DNA from: Aquimarina mycalae
Lineage (GTDB): Bacteria; Bacteroidota; Bacteroidia; Flavobacteriales; Flavobacteriaceae
Direction of reading: 5' to 3'
Assembly: GCF_029906345.1 (NCBI RefSeq)
Contig: NZ_JARYGY010000003.1
Coordinates: forward strand, 186,001-250,000
DNA length: 64,000 nucleotides
In this document: in pieces, positions 45,001-53,947 of the stretch
Numbering within the stretch: the first letter of the stretch is position 1
Layout: each line of letters begins with the position of its first letter
The notes under the pieces: generated by a model
The model's input: only the letters and a program-made list of their open reading frames with translations
Database searches by the model: none
What the model was told of the DNA's origin: nothing
Program-made: the position numbers and the translations under genes

Positions 45001-47306
45001 TCTGGCATATCATACAACGTAAAATGCTGTTCGAAACAGTTTCTATCATCTAATCCATCTTGCACATCCACCAATGTCTGTATATCTATCCCAATAGGTA
45101 CTGGAGGTAATGCAGGAGTTTCTGTAATAAAGACTGCATTAATCGCATTATTATTATAGTTAAAAGAAGCATCTACTGATAGAGGTCCAGAAGAATTGCC
45201 TGTACTGGTATAAAAAACAGTTCCATTTTTTTTATATGTCACTGTTCCATCTTCTCTTTCTACCATAAAAGAATCCAATGGGGTAAAGGTTCCAAAACTT
45301 ATAATCTGGTTGTTTCCATCACTTACAAAATCTCCATTTTCATAAATCTGAATTGCACTTACACCTCCTACGTTTTTTAAATTAATTCCATGTTTAATCG
45401 TTTGATAACCTAGGTCTAAAGCTGCGTCTATTGGTGATAATCCTATTACTACATCATAATCCCCTAATTGAACTTGCCCTATTTGGGGTTTGAATGATAG
45501 ATTTCCGTTTTCATCAATTGTTTCTACCGAATGAAATCCTGCATTCCATCCATCTGGAGCCAACACTTTTTTGTAGGTTGCAGATAAACTTTGTTGACCG
45601 CTTATCACCTGAATATATTCTGAAAAAGCTAAGGTAATTGTAGATATTGTTGGAGGATCTGGAGTGACAGGATCTACAGGAGTTTCTGGTGCTAAATAAA
45701 ACTCAATATCATCAGACTTATATACCCCACTTTCGATAGGTCTTCCTAATCTATCATAATTAGTATATGAAAATTCATCATTCGAATCTTGCTTTATGTT
45801 CTGAGAAAAACGTATTTGACCATCTTTTCTATAAATAAACTTAGCTTCACCTTCATCTGGACTTTTAGTCTCCAATAACTGTCCTAATGAATTGTATGAG
45901 AATTCACTTTTAAGATTAGAACTTTTAGGCTGTGTAGATTTTGTTAATCGTCCCGTTTTATCATAATAATTCAATGCATAATCATAATAGTTTTGGCAAT
46001 GACTTACCCCATATTCTCTATTTTCTAGATCAAATAAACTAGGATTATCATCTAAACTATAGGATACATGATAAGTTCCACTCCAAGGTGCAGGAAACGT
46101 ATGTGTAATACCATATCTTAATTCTGCTCTATAAAATCCGTTAGTAGCTGTATATACTCCTGGATTGACTTGCATGATTACCTCTTCAGTAATTAGATCA
46201 TATACTCTATAATAAAGACCTTCTGGTAGATTATCATATGAGATTTCAATACGTTCAAAACTATCTGCAAATTCTTCTTTTTTGTCTTTTATACTCTTTT
46301 TAGAATTTACATTTTTTGATTCATACTCTTGAATTCGAGCACCAATGCAATCATTAATATCATCATCCAAGTTTATGGTTCCATCTGCATTAGAAAAACA
46401 ATCAGAGCTACCACCTGATCCTCCTCCAGAGGTTGTTGTAGTTGTTGTGTTCGTACTAATGCTCGTGTCCAATAATGCTATATTTTGACATCCTTGTGGT
46501 ACATGAAAATCTACCCAACCTTGGTCTTTTATTATAATTCTATTGTTAGTTGTATAGTTATTGATTCCTTCTTCGTTCCCACTTCTTGCTGAAGCCAATA
46601 CATTGCCATCATTATCTGTAAAAACAACATTTTCAATTCCATGTGCATCTCTACTAACGGTTTTTGTGGTAATTATATCCTCGTAATTAGGATTATTAAA
46701 TGCTCTCGATTTAGAGAGTTCTTGCCCTGCTGGCATGCTAAATACATAAGTTTGGAGCCAATCACCTTCGATTTTATTTGCTCCTACAACTTTTTTTACA
46801 GCGCCAGGATTGAGTTTGCTATGGATAGTTCTGCTAAAGGGATAGCTTGTATTATCCTGATATTCATTTGTAGTATTGTTAGTATAATATGCTCCTAATT
46901 TACTAGAGGTACTTACTATTTTAGGGTTTTCTATAAAACTACCTTGGTCAAAATCTAACACATCATAATTTCCAGAATTTTCTTTCAAAAAATTGGAATC
47001 ATACGTGAATAATCCTGTACTGTTTAGTGGTGCTGTTAGTGTACTAAAAGATGTCCTACCATGAAAATCATAGAGCACTTCATTGCCCCAGACTTTTCCA
47101 GAGATAACATCCCATGTTTGGTTTTGAGTTGCTTTTCCTAGGTTATTAAAAAAACCAACGCTTTTATGTAAAGTCTGTCCAGAAATATCATAACTAATAC
47201 TACTTATCCAATTGGAGTTATCCGTTGGACTAGGAGGTGCCTCTTGTGCAAACAACATATTTACACAAAAAAGGCAGCTATATATAAAAAAGAATTTAAG
47301 TTTCAT
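42036..47306 (-). CDS. RHS-repeat protein with variable C-terminal toxin-like domain
   Basis: 1756 residues. Sec signal (~1-20, NMLFA-Q). Long beta-rich RHS region (~440-1540) with many YDxxGRL/YNxxGQL repeats (YYDKTGRLTK, YDRLGRPIES, YDVYGRVTW, YDANGNIKTL, YNDRGQRVRK). The RHS core ends with the standard signature GRWLTTDPMQE ... MGNNPIRLTDPNG. Beyond this lie ~216 residues of unrelated sequence: HIFDSHSDWGK, DESQIKDVVKNAY and WTVEFIVNRQSKIIETAYPI. That stretch has the look of a small nuclease toxin (BECR/RNase-like), a tentative reading. An immunity-like gene follows at once. The signal peptide suggests periplasmic or surface export, not type VI loading. Confidence 0.88.
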   Translation of the reverse strand: MKLKFFFIYSCLFCVNMLFAQEAPPSPTDNSNWISSISYDISGQTLHKSVGFFNNLGKATQNQTWDVISGKVWGNEVLYDFHGRTSFSTLTAPLNSTGLFTYDSNFLKENSGNYDVLDFDQGSFIENPKIVSTSSKLGAYYTNNTTNEYQDNTSYPFSRTIHSKLNPGAVKKVVGANKIEGDWLQTYVFSMPAGQELSKSRAFNNPNYEDIITTKTVSRDAHGIENVVFTDNDGNVLASARSGNEEGINNYTTNNRIIIKDQGWVDFHVPQGCQNIALLDTSISTNTTTTTTSGGGSGGSSDCFSNADGTINLDDDINDCIGARIQEYESKNVNSKKSIKDKKEEFADSFERIEISYDNLPEGLYYRVYDLITEEVIMQVNPGVYTATNGFYRAELRYGITHTFPAPWSGTYHVSYSLDDNPSLFDLENREYGVSHCQNYYDYALNYYDKTGRLTKSTQPKSSNLKSEFSYNSLGQLLETKSPDEGEAKFIYRKDGQIRFSQNIKQDSNDEFSYTNYDRLGRPIESGVYKSDDIEFYLAPETPVDPVTPDPPTISTITLAFSEYIQVISGQQSLSATYKKVLAPDGWNAGFHSVETIDENGNLSFKPQIGQVQLGDYDVVIGLSPIDAALDLGYQTIKHGINLKNVGGVSAIQIYENGDFVSDGNNQIISFGTFTPLDSFMVEREDGTVTYKKNGTVFYTSTGNSSGPLSVDASFNYNNNAINAVFITETPALPPVPIGIDIQTLVDVQDGLDDRNCFEQHFTLYDMPDKSLADYLNKCGLSEKEYKQTFLSGNVSKTQTKSPETTTTWYSYDVYGRVTWIIQHIPGLDCLKTIDYTYDAITGQVIQVDYQRHSKDERFIHNYEYNVGGQLIRVATSINNENFEEQAKYFYNETGQLIRKELAENLQGVDYVYNLNGQLKAINHPSLQTKNDPGQDGANGFIADVFGMTLQYYRNDYTRTNTPTPIAQVNASSPNQFNGNIQAIQWQNQTGQPSTYSYSYNKNNWLTNANYRNENAGNAEDYQVSNITYDANGNIKTLKRNGFTDANGTNAMDEFTYHYGSINNQLNQVEDTNDNTNINRYNDLKNQSPDNYIYNSIGQLVINKQDKVLYAYNAAGLVTKISELSTTSTNNYHTLSFEDFNTAGRHSNWMVSEGLRHVSIANQSDQEDVFTGLLPQIINGEPISHEEVNIPPYCVDFDNSDPYQGRLQFNFYNKVQPNNTYTIKTDFKTVANAHHKLEFDVLLFQKQLLGSVFNDGIISDQVIDMNAGATITLQQEDGSIIETIVINPQDHTHGYCDRIVDHINFDFLATGVKVYVTIDITNDGEIPNGFGIVNAFNKLYQSAEIDNVHLQVANKEKVAFYYNDRGQRVRKESFIGSELLQTIYVRDVAGNPMAIYYRPGRSQMKLEEHPVYGAGRIGVFKRDNGSRSGGNYVYQLADHLGNVRAVVMKDGDNALSLASKTDYYPFGMPMPNKNIEGDYRYGYQGEFAEKDPETGKEAFELRLWDSRIGRWLTTDPMQEFASPYLGMGNNPIRLTDPNGGHTEDYYLNLKTGKVEWYEGSQDLSSFGLINVGGDNANIGTINDNISELGIKKTGINTYDTQKAYSKFVVDIFRGLASEMSTTFTGFDFVNLDNPWNLLHLNKFSKGKNLLNFSKKLPMGVPSLKKAKFDWKHIFDSHSDWGKIANQSNKKTIFAGLDESQIKDVVKNAYSNITKHSQMVHEITKTKMIGQYKSWTVEFIVNRQSKIIETAYPIIKN

Positions 47307-47452
47307 GGAATCATTTTTTTATTGTTTTTATTATAAAATGTTGCAAGCATTCGCTTCTAGATTACTGATATCTATTTTCACAACATTGTTAATTTTGTAT
47401 TTTGAGAGATTGTAATGGTTATCCCTAAGAGGTTATTGATCCTATTATAATT
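47307..47452. other. 146-bp gap between the two RHS genes
   Basis: AT-rich gap with no GTTACC direct repeat, no convincing promoter and no strong terminator. The downstream RHS gene may therefore be transcribed by read-through from the upstream one. Confidence 0.4.
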
Positions 47453-50400
47453 TTAGTTACTATCATTATAATTGTATTTATATTGATTAATTAACTTGAA
47501 ACCACCATTAGTTCCTGGCATATCTGTTTTTACTTCTTTATACTGTTTACTTAACCTACCAGCATTATCGTATTCATATTTTACTGCCATATTATTAGCA
47601 TCCAATATATATGTTAATTCATCTGTATATTGATCATACACATAGGTGTTAACACTAGCATATACTGGATGTATCCTAAAATCATCTATATTTATTTGAA
47701 CTCCTTTATATTGCTCTGAAAGCGTCAAATACAGTGTGTTATCCGAGCCATCCAAAAACTCATAATGATTAAATTGATACCATCTTCCAGCTTGTACGAT
47801 TTCTCCGTTAAACGCTATTAATTTTCCATTAATATTGAGCCTCATCATGGTTGCTGCTCTAAGAGAATTAGCCCAAACAGAAATCTTATAATTATCTTTA
47901 GCGTATTCATCAGATCGCATTCTGGTTTTAAAGCCTTTATCGCCTGCTCCTATTCTTAAAGAAAACTGTCCTGTATGTGCATCACTTTCATCTCTTAAGT
48001 TTGCTCCTTCAATACCTTGATCTAGATACTCACCATCAATATTGTATTCTGCTCCAGAAGCATATAATTCTGTATAACTAGCATTACCACTGGTAACTAC
48101 TAAAGTGTTATTTTTTGCCATTTTAGAGGATACATAATTGCCGTTGATATCTTTGTTTTCCAAAGGTGAAGACCAATGTGTATAACGTGTTGTTTCTGAC
48201 ACATTATTCCATTTTTGATCTGTAGGAGTTCCTATTGCCCAATCGAAATAGTTGTTGTATTTATTAACATTTGTAACATAAGCACCAGTAGTTTCATCAA
48301 TATCATCTTTCCATACAAAAGACTTGTGCTTACGCCATACATCATTTAACTGTGTTTCATTTCCTTTATAATCGATATAGTTCCAGGAATTATTCCAAGT
48401 TGTTATATTGGCATTGAGCGTTTTCCAAGCCGCTGAAGATCCAGATCCATTATAAGACCAATAACTCAAATTCATTGTTTCCTGAGTTAACATATGTTTA
48501 TTAGTTGGATCATCTACTTTAGAACCCATTTCTGGATATTTGGTATAGGCTGGTACTTGTTCTGTTTTTATGAATGAACCATCTGCTAATTGCGATTTCA
48601 CAGTAAGAAAGCCTCCTGTTTTTGGGTCTATATTGCTATATTCTTCAGTTTGCTTAATCCCATTTTGAATTTGTATCGACCTTTTATGAACTACAGGGTA
48701 TATTATTTTAGAAGAAGAATTAATTAATCTTTTTCTAAGAACTCTTCCTTCGCTTTCAACACATTCAACACTTGTTTCATATATAGGTGTATGCGAACTA
48801 CCATGAATCGTATTCTTATAATAATTGTAAACCGATTTCATATTAAAAAACGATTCTTGAAGTACTCCTGGTTTTTCCATGGTACTATATTCTAGCTCTT
48901 CTAAATTTAAATATTCATTTAACTGCTTACTCATTATATGTCCTTCTTCATTAAAAACAGTTGTTTCTAGTGTATTACCAATAGAGGCTGTATTATCTTT
49001 GAGTAAAATTTGGTTGGATATGGTTTTTCTACCAGAATCAATGTAACTAGAATTATTTCCTGCATTATTGACGACTGAAGCTTTAAATATGTTATCAATT
49101 TCCATATTCTCATCAAAAATATTTAGAGCAGGTGTTAGAACATTAAAATGGTATTGCCTACTACTTATTACTCTATCATTAATATCAACATCTGATGCTG
49201 TAACATATTCGTAGGTAACTCTTGGAGCAGGTAACTCTGATTGATACGCTACATATTTTTCTGATCTAATAGGTGCATACGAAGTAATTCCTGATGTCCT
49301 ATTTTTTATTGGATGATTATAATCATATTTTGTTTTATAGATATTGTTATTCTCGTCTATAGATGCTAAGGAAGCAACTCTTATTCCTCCTCCAGTTCCA
49401 GAACCAGGCACTCTATTTGCTAGTAGATTATAAACTACATTCCAACTATCTCCTCCACAACCACTTTCATCATGACATTGCCCTCTATCTTTAGCATGAT
49501 ATTCAATTGTCCCTGAAAAATAATCATGATGTTTGGCAAAAGCTCTTGATAAAACCTGATCCTTACCACTATCATCACCTACTACATCCCAATAGTTAAA
49601 TTTAAAAACCAAACGATTAGTTTCTACTAAATGTGGAATATAGCCTTGTGGAGGGATATTAACTCTAAAAACATTAGTAACACATCCTTCGAATACTTTC
49701 CAATCTTCATCATGCGTACAGAACCAATAATCTAAATACACTTGCTCATTAGGGTCAAAATAATCGGTAAAATTAATATCATCTAAACTAGCATCGTTCC
49801 AATGATCTTTTTTAATTTCTAAAAGTAATGATCCTCCATCTTTGAATATTTTAAATTCTAATCCATTCGTCCAGTATCTTCTAGAAAATGCTTCTGTCCA
49901 ATACTCATCTTCTTCATATTCTATTTGTATTTTTCCTCCGGTAGGAGCTGTAATTTGATTTAATGCCCATAATGAAGGGTTATTTCCATTAAAACCCCAT
50001 GGATCCTTCTCACAACCTTCTACTTTCAAACATTGAGAATAGTTTACATCTTTACCTATGTAATCAAACTTATATCCAGGCATATAATCATACCCATTTC
50101 TTCCTAATGTCTTTACCTCATTTAATGTTAATCTACCTCGTTCTCCTTGATCGTTTACAAAATTAGAAGTAGAATTTAATGATTGTTGAGCGAGTTCATA
50201 AGAATGGTCAAATTTTATAATTTTCTCCGCTTTTTCGTATATCTGATATTTTTGGGTAGCAGAATTGACTAAGAAATCACCTGTATCAAGTATTTTACTC
50301 TGTTGGTTAATAGAATAATTTTTGTCAGCCATACTAGTCCAATTCACATAATGGGTTCCTTCTGTTGCAATAGAAGTATGTTGACTACTTTCATTTAAAT

Positions 50401-52654
50401 AATTCTCATCATAATATTCATTACTAAGTAGAATTATTTCATTAAGCTTTAATGGCTTTTGAGTAACATAATTTACTGTTTTATCATTTTCATGACTAGG
50501 AAACCCTCTAGGATCACCTCCTACATTTTTACCTTTATTATCTTTTCTAATTGATTTAACAAATAAGGCAGTATGAGTTCTAGTAACGATTTTATCCAAA
50601 TAAACTAACTGTTTCCTCCCCCAACTGTATTCTTTTGCCGTTTTATCCTTAGTTATTGATAGATCTATATAGCCATCATATGGATTTCTCCATACATATC
50701 CATCTGTCCATTTTCCGTAATCAAACCTCACCCAATATCCGTAATCACCTTCATCAGGATAACTTCTATTAACATCCTTTTTCACATAATCTGGACCTGT
50801 AATTGATGTTAGATACCAATGAGTTGCATAAGGCTCTTCTTTTCTTTTTTCATGATAGTATTCTCCATTATCAGCACAAAGAAAACATCCATTATCTTCA
50901 CCATATTCATCATACACTTCCGAATTATTAATGTTTTTTGGGTATAGTTGTCTATAAAATTCTTCAAAATGATACACTGGTCTGGAATAATGATATGTTT
51001 TACCATCAGCTGTAGTAATTCTATATCCGCCTATACCATGATCTCTAAAACCTTCATCTTGGGTTCTATCATATCCTTTAGCCTCCAAAAAATTATTTTG
51101 AGATTTCAACACTTCTATTTGGGCATTCGTAAAAGTTTCAACAAAATTCCCCGATTGACTTCTGGTATTTATAGCATTATAGCTACTAGATATATAGCTC
51201 TCTAAGTTTGATGCATAATTTGATGTATTTATTTCTTGAGGAGATATGTTTAAATTCGCTGGAAATTGATTTTCAAAATAAAAATTAATCCCTCCAGAAT
51301 TTGCACTACTCGTTCCAAATTGTTTTTTGAATTTATATGAAGAACTTGGATAATGAGAATTCACCAAAATCCTATCACTTCTATATGGTGTCCCCAATGC
51401 CTCAGGAGAAAGGTTTGGAACTCCATAACAATCCCACCAACCATTTGTTTGACCTCCTGTTGGTTCAAAACTATACTCAATATCATGACCTTCATTTACT
51501 ATCATTCCACTTTCTAGCAAAAAAGGTTTAATTGAACCTGATAAACCTTGTGCATTTACTACATAATTATCATAAGCTGCATAGGTGAAATCATTTTTTT
51601 GTTTATCATATATATCCTCGAATGCTACAAAATCTTTTTCTAATTGAGGTAATTTTTGACTATATGAGTCCATAAAAATATCTCTATTTTGCTCATTAGC
51701 TATTTCATTCCCATAGCTTCCATCTGCTCCATTTATATATGTCATTTCTGAATAATATAAAGGACCGTAGACAAAATTATTCGATTTTTTATTAATTGTC
51801 ATTGTAGTTTTACTGTAGCCTAGCGAACCTTTGAACCCTGCATAATAAGCGGACAATCCATACGAATGACTTTTCATTGTTCCTTGGCGTGATGAGCTTA
51901 CTGAATGTGATTGACCTCCCATACTAAAACCAACACTAACATTTGATTTCCCTCTCCTTGAACTAAACGATATACCAATACTACCACTTCCAAAATCATC
52001 AGCAGCCGTTCCTTTAGCAAATGATCCACGAATACCTGCACTAACAAGTCCATCTGTTCCTAATTGAACGCCTATTCCAACTCTTCCTTTACCATAACCT
52101 AAACCAATAGAACCATTTAACCCTGAGTCATTCCCATAACTTGCGCCTAACCTCGCAGAGGCACTAGAGCTTTGAGACGAAACTCCTACTGAAGTTTCTC
52201 CTTTCATTGTTTTATTAGAATCTGCTGAATAACCAACAGAAAAATCCCAAGCTCCCCAACCTCCAGAAGAAGTAATACTTTGTGATGTATATTTAAAAAA
52301 CTCTGTTTCTCTTATTTTTGCGTGTTTCCAATCATCAGGATAGCCCATTACATTTCTATTTATAGATCCAGGATTAATATTCCAACCTAAACCTATCCAT
52401 GAAGCTTCTTGATCATATCCTATTCCTCCGTGATATGAGAGTGCTATTGGGTAACCTCCTTCTGGCGAAGGTATATTCAAAAGAGGTACAACATAACTAA
52501 TATCTCCGCTAACTAAATCAATCATATCCATAGCATCAATAGGTTCAAACGCACCTGCCTCTGGAGCGTTTGGACCTTGTCCATACATGTTGATCGTACT
52601 AATTAATACAATAACTGTAAATACTATTTTATTAAACTTCTGTAATATTCCCAT
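47453..52654 (-). CDS. Giant secreted RHS-associated protein
   Basis: About 1733 residues from the ATG at 52654 (MGILQKFNKI), which gives a proper signal peptide ending MYG-Q and starts 4 bp after the previous gene; an upstream in-frame start lies inside that gene. The N-terminus (AFEPIDAMDMIDLVSGDISYVVPLLNIP, LSYHGGIGYDQEASWIGLGWNINPG) is the SpvB/RHS-type start. Residues ~120-270 are a Gly/Ser-rich repeat (GASYGNDSGLNGSIGLGYGKG) with barrel-like alternation. The very C-terminus has YVYDQYTDELTYILDANNMAVKYEYDNAGRLSKQY, an RHS repeat without a toxin domain. Likely partner or shell of the toxic RHS protein downstream. Confidence 0.8.
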   Translation of the reverse strand: MGILQKFNKIVFTVIVLISTINMYGQGPNAPEAGAFEPIDAMDMIDLVSGDISYVVPLLNIPSPEGGYPIALSYHGGIGYDQEASWIGLGWNINPGSINRNVMGYPDDWKHAKIRETEFFKYTSQSITSSGGWGAWDFSVGYSADSNKTMKGETSVGVSSQSSSASARLGASYGNDSGLNGSIGLGYGKGRVGIGVQLGTDGLVSAGIRGSFAKGTAADDFGSGSIGISFSSRRGKSNVSVGFSMGGQSHSVSSSRQGTMKSHSYGLSAYYAGFKGSLGYSKTTMTINKKSNNFVYGPLYYSEMTYINGADGSYGNEIANEQNRDIFMDSYSQKLPQLEKDFVAFEDIYDKQKNDFTYAAYDNYVVNAQGLSGSIKPFLLESGMIVNEGHDIEYSFEPTGGQTNGWWDCYGVPNLSPEALGTPYRSDRILVNSHYPSSSYKFKKQFGTSSANSGGINFYFENQFPANLNISPQEINTSNYASNLESYISSSYNAINTRSQSGNFVETFTNAQIEVLKSQNNFLEAKGYDRTQDEGFRDHGIGGYRITTADGKTYHYSRPVYHFEEFYRQLYPKNINNSEVYDEYGEDNGCFLCADNGEYYHEKRKEEPYATHWYLTSITGPDYVKKDVNRSYPDEGDYGYWVRFDYGKWTDGYVWRNPYDGYIDLSITKDKTAKEYSWGRKQLVYLDKIVTRTHTALFVKSIRKDNKGKNVGGDPRGFPSHENDKTVNYVTQKPLKLNEIILLSNEYYDENYLNESSQHTSIATEGTHYVNWTSMADKNYSINQQSKILDTGDFLVNSATQKYQIYEKAEKIIKFDHSYELAQQSLNSTSNFVNDQGERGRLTLNEVKTLGRNGYDYMPGYKFDYIGKDVNYSQCLKVEGCEKDPWGFNGNNPSLWALNQITAPTGGKIQIEYEEDEYWTEAFSRRYWTNGLEFKIFKDGGSLLLEIKKDHWNDASLDDINFTDYFDPNEQVYLDYWFCTHDEDWKVFEGCVTNVFRVNIPPQGYIPHLVETNRLVFKFNYWDVVGDDSGKDQVLSRAFAKHHDYFSGTIEYHAKDRGQCHDESGCGGDSWNVVYNLLANRVPGSGTGGGIRVASLASIDENNNIYKTKYDYNHPIKNRTSGITSYAPIRSEKYVAYQSELPAPRVTYEYVTASDVDINDRVISSRQYHFNVLTPALNIFDENMEIDNIFKASVVNNAGNNSSYIDSGRKTISNQILLKDNTASIGNTLETTVFNEEGHIMSKQLNEYLNLEELEYSTMEKPGVLQESFFNMKSVYNYYKNTIHGSSHTPIYETSVECVESEGRVLRKRLINSSSKIIYPVVHKRSIQIQNGIKQTEEYSNIDPKTGGFLTVKSQLADGSFIKTEQVPAYTKYPEMGSKVDDPTNKHMLTQETMNLSYWSYNGSGSSAAWKTLNANITTWNNSWNYIDYKGNETQLNDVWRKHKSFVWKDDIDETTGAYVTNVNKYNNYFDWAIGTPTDQKWNNVSETTRYTHWSSPLENKDINGNYVSSKMAKNNTLVVTSGNASYTELYASGAEYNIDGEYLDQGIEGANLRDESDAHTGQFSLRIGAGDKGFKTRMRSDEYAKDNYKISVWANSLRAATMMRLNINGKLIAFNGEIVQAGRWYQFNHYEFLDGSDNTLYLTLSEQYKGVQINIDDFRIHPVYASVNTYVYDQYTDELTYILDANNMAVKYEYDNAGRLSKQYKEVKTDMPGTNGGFKLINQYKYNYNDSN

Positions 52655-52658
52655 TAAC

Positions 52659-53297
52659 CTAATTTTTAAATGATAATTGTGGTTCATTTTTTATAATATT
52701 GGTGTCAATTTTAAACTTGACTTCTCCCGTGTATAATCCTAAATCTTCTATCGTAAAACTTAAAGTTTCTTCTTTTAATTTATTCTCTTCTTTAGGGTAG
52801 ATAAATAGTATGCTTGTACTCCTACTCATTCCGTACATACGTGGGTATACGAAATCTACCAGCGCAATTGTATCTTTACTTTGTGTATATAAATGCACTT
52901 TTTCATTCATCCCAAATGCTAGTTGATTAACCATAACTCCAAACTCGTTTCTATCTCCAGCTCTTTCATTAAGTAACTCCTGGTTATTTTTACTCATGCT
53001 TAAAATAAAATATAGGTGTTTGTTATATTTCTCTCTTAATATTTTGACTTTAGCATCTGTAATAAGATTTCCTATTTCTTGCTCTACCAAAAGATCCGTG
53101 GGTTTATAGGTCAGCTGAAAATCATAGCCATTAACCGTTTTACTTTGAGTAAATCCATTTTCTTCAATCATTATATAATCTAATAGTTCTTTTTCTGTAG
53201 TAAAGGTTTCACTATTGCAACCATATAAAAACACTCCGAGAAATAGTAATACCACTGATTTAACATAAATGATGATTCCCTTTTTATTTCCCATCAA
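52659..53297 (-). CDS. Lipoprotein of unknown function
   Basis: 212 residues. Lipobox VFLYGC (Cys about residue 27) after a hydrophobic N-terminus; two adjacent ATGs (MMGNKKG). The mature part has alternating helices and strands with no known motif: FTTEKELLDYIMIEENGFTQSKTVNGYDFQLTYKP-like start, KEETLSFTIEDLGL and an NEPQLSFKN end. It overlaps the OmpH-like gene by 14 bp and is followed 4 bp later by the RHS-associated gene, so all three are translated from one message. Function unknown; a role in surface display of the RHS protein is plausible from context. Confidence 0.78.
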   Translation of the reverse strand: MMGNKKGIIIYVKSVVLLFLGVFLYGCNSETFTTEKELLDYIMIEENGFTQSKTVNGYDFQLTYKPTDLLVEQEIGNLITDAKVKILREKYNKHLYFILSMSKNNQELLNERAGDRNEFGVMVNQLAFGMNEKVHLYTQSKDTIALVDFVYPRMYGMSRSTSILFIYPKEENKLKEETLSFTIEDLGLYTGEVKFKIDTNIIKNEPQLSFKN

Positions 53298-53817
53298 AAT
53301 CTGTATTTAAACCTTGTAAAACATCTTCTGTTAAATCTGATTCTTCTGAAGCATACATGACATTTCCAGCACCACTCGCCCCAAAAATGATCTTGTATCC
53401 ATTTTTATTTCCGTATTCTTTTACATAGTCATTAATATCATTAATCACTGTTTGTGTAGATTTTTTATCCTCTTCTTGGATTTGTTTTTGAATAGCTTGT
53501 TGGTAATTATTAATCTGTTGTTGTTTGTTTGCTAATAATTGCTGTTTAAATTCTAATTCTTTTTTAGATAGTTTAGAACGTTCTTTTTCATAGGTTTTAA
53601 TTTCGTTTTGCCAATCGGTCATTAAACTATCCACATTGGCATTCAGCGTTTTTGCTTTTTCTTCAAAAGCTGCTCGAACTATTTTTGTTCTATTATATCC
53701 ATCTAATAACTTATTAACATCCACATACACTTGCTCTGAAGAAGATTGGAAATGAAAAAACGAGAAAATTCCGAAAGCTAATGCTAAGACAGAAATTGGT
53801 AATGACAACTTGTTCAT
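53284..53817 (-). CDS. OmpH/Skp-family periplasmic chaperone
   Basis: 177 residues. N-terminal hydrophobic segment (~3-24) serves as signal or anchor; then the typical VYVDVNKLLDGYNRTK start, a long charged coiled coil (~60-125, KTYEKERSKLSKKELEFKQQL) and a C-terminal beta part with VMYASEESDLTEDVLQGLN, the OmpH signature. Skp-like proteins hold unfolded envelope proteins, so one encoded next to a 190-kDa secreted RHS protein may be its private chaperone; that is inference. First gene of the three-gene unit behind element D. Confidence 0.88.
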   Translation of the reverse strand: MNKLSLPISVLALAFGIFSFFHFQSSSEQVYVDVNKLLDGYNRTKIVRAAFEEKAKTLNANVDSLMTDWQNEIKTYEKERSKLSKKELEFKQQLLANKQQQINNYQQAIQKQIQEEDKKSTQTVINDINDYVKEYGNKNGYKIIFGASGAGNVMYASEESDLTEDVLQGLNTDFDGK

Positions 53818-53911
53818 AGTTATATTTTAAGGTAAATCATACTGTTATATATTATCTTTTGCAGAAGGTATTACTACTGCTTAAAAGACAACTTTTACTA
53901 ATTATGCTGTC

Positions 53912-53940
53912 TTGTGACCATAATCAGTATTTTGTTACCC
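53912..53940 (-). promoter_or_regulatory. GTTACC direct-repeat element D
   Basis: TTGTGACC (53912-53919, one change) and TTGTTACC (53932-53939), 20 bp apart, 95 bp before the OmpH-like start. Surrounding sequence (TTTTACTAATTATG, AAATTATCTTTTTTT) resembles cassettes A-C, but the terminator and palindrome are missing, so this is a diverged relative. Confidence 0.7.
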
Positions 53941-53947
53941 GAAAAAA

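Noticed and set aside
52655..52687. Eleven extra codons at the start of the giant RHS-associated protein
   Set aside because: They overlap the preceding lipoprotein gene. Starting at the internal ATG (52654) gives a normal signal peptide and a 4-bp gap.
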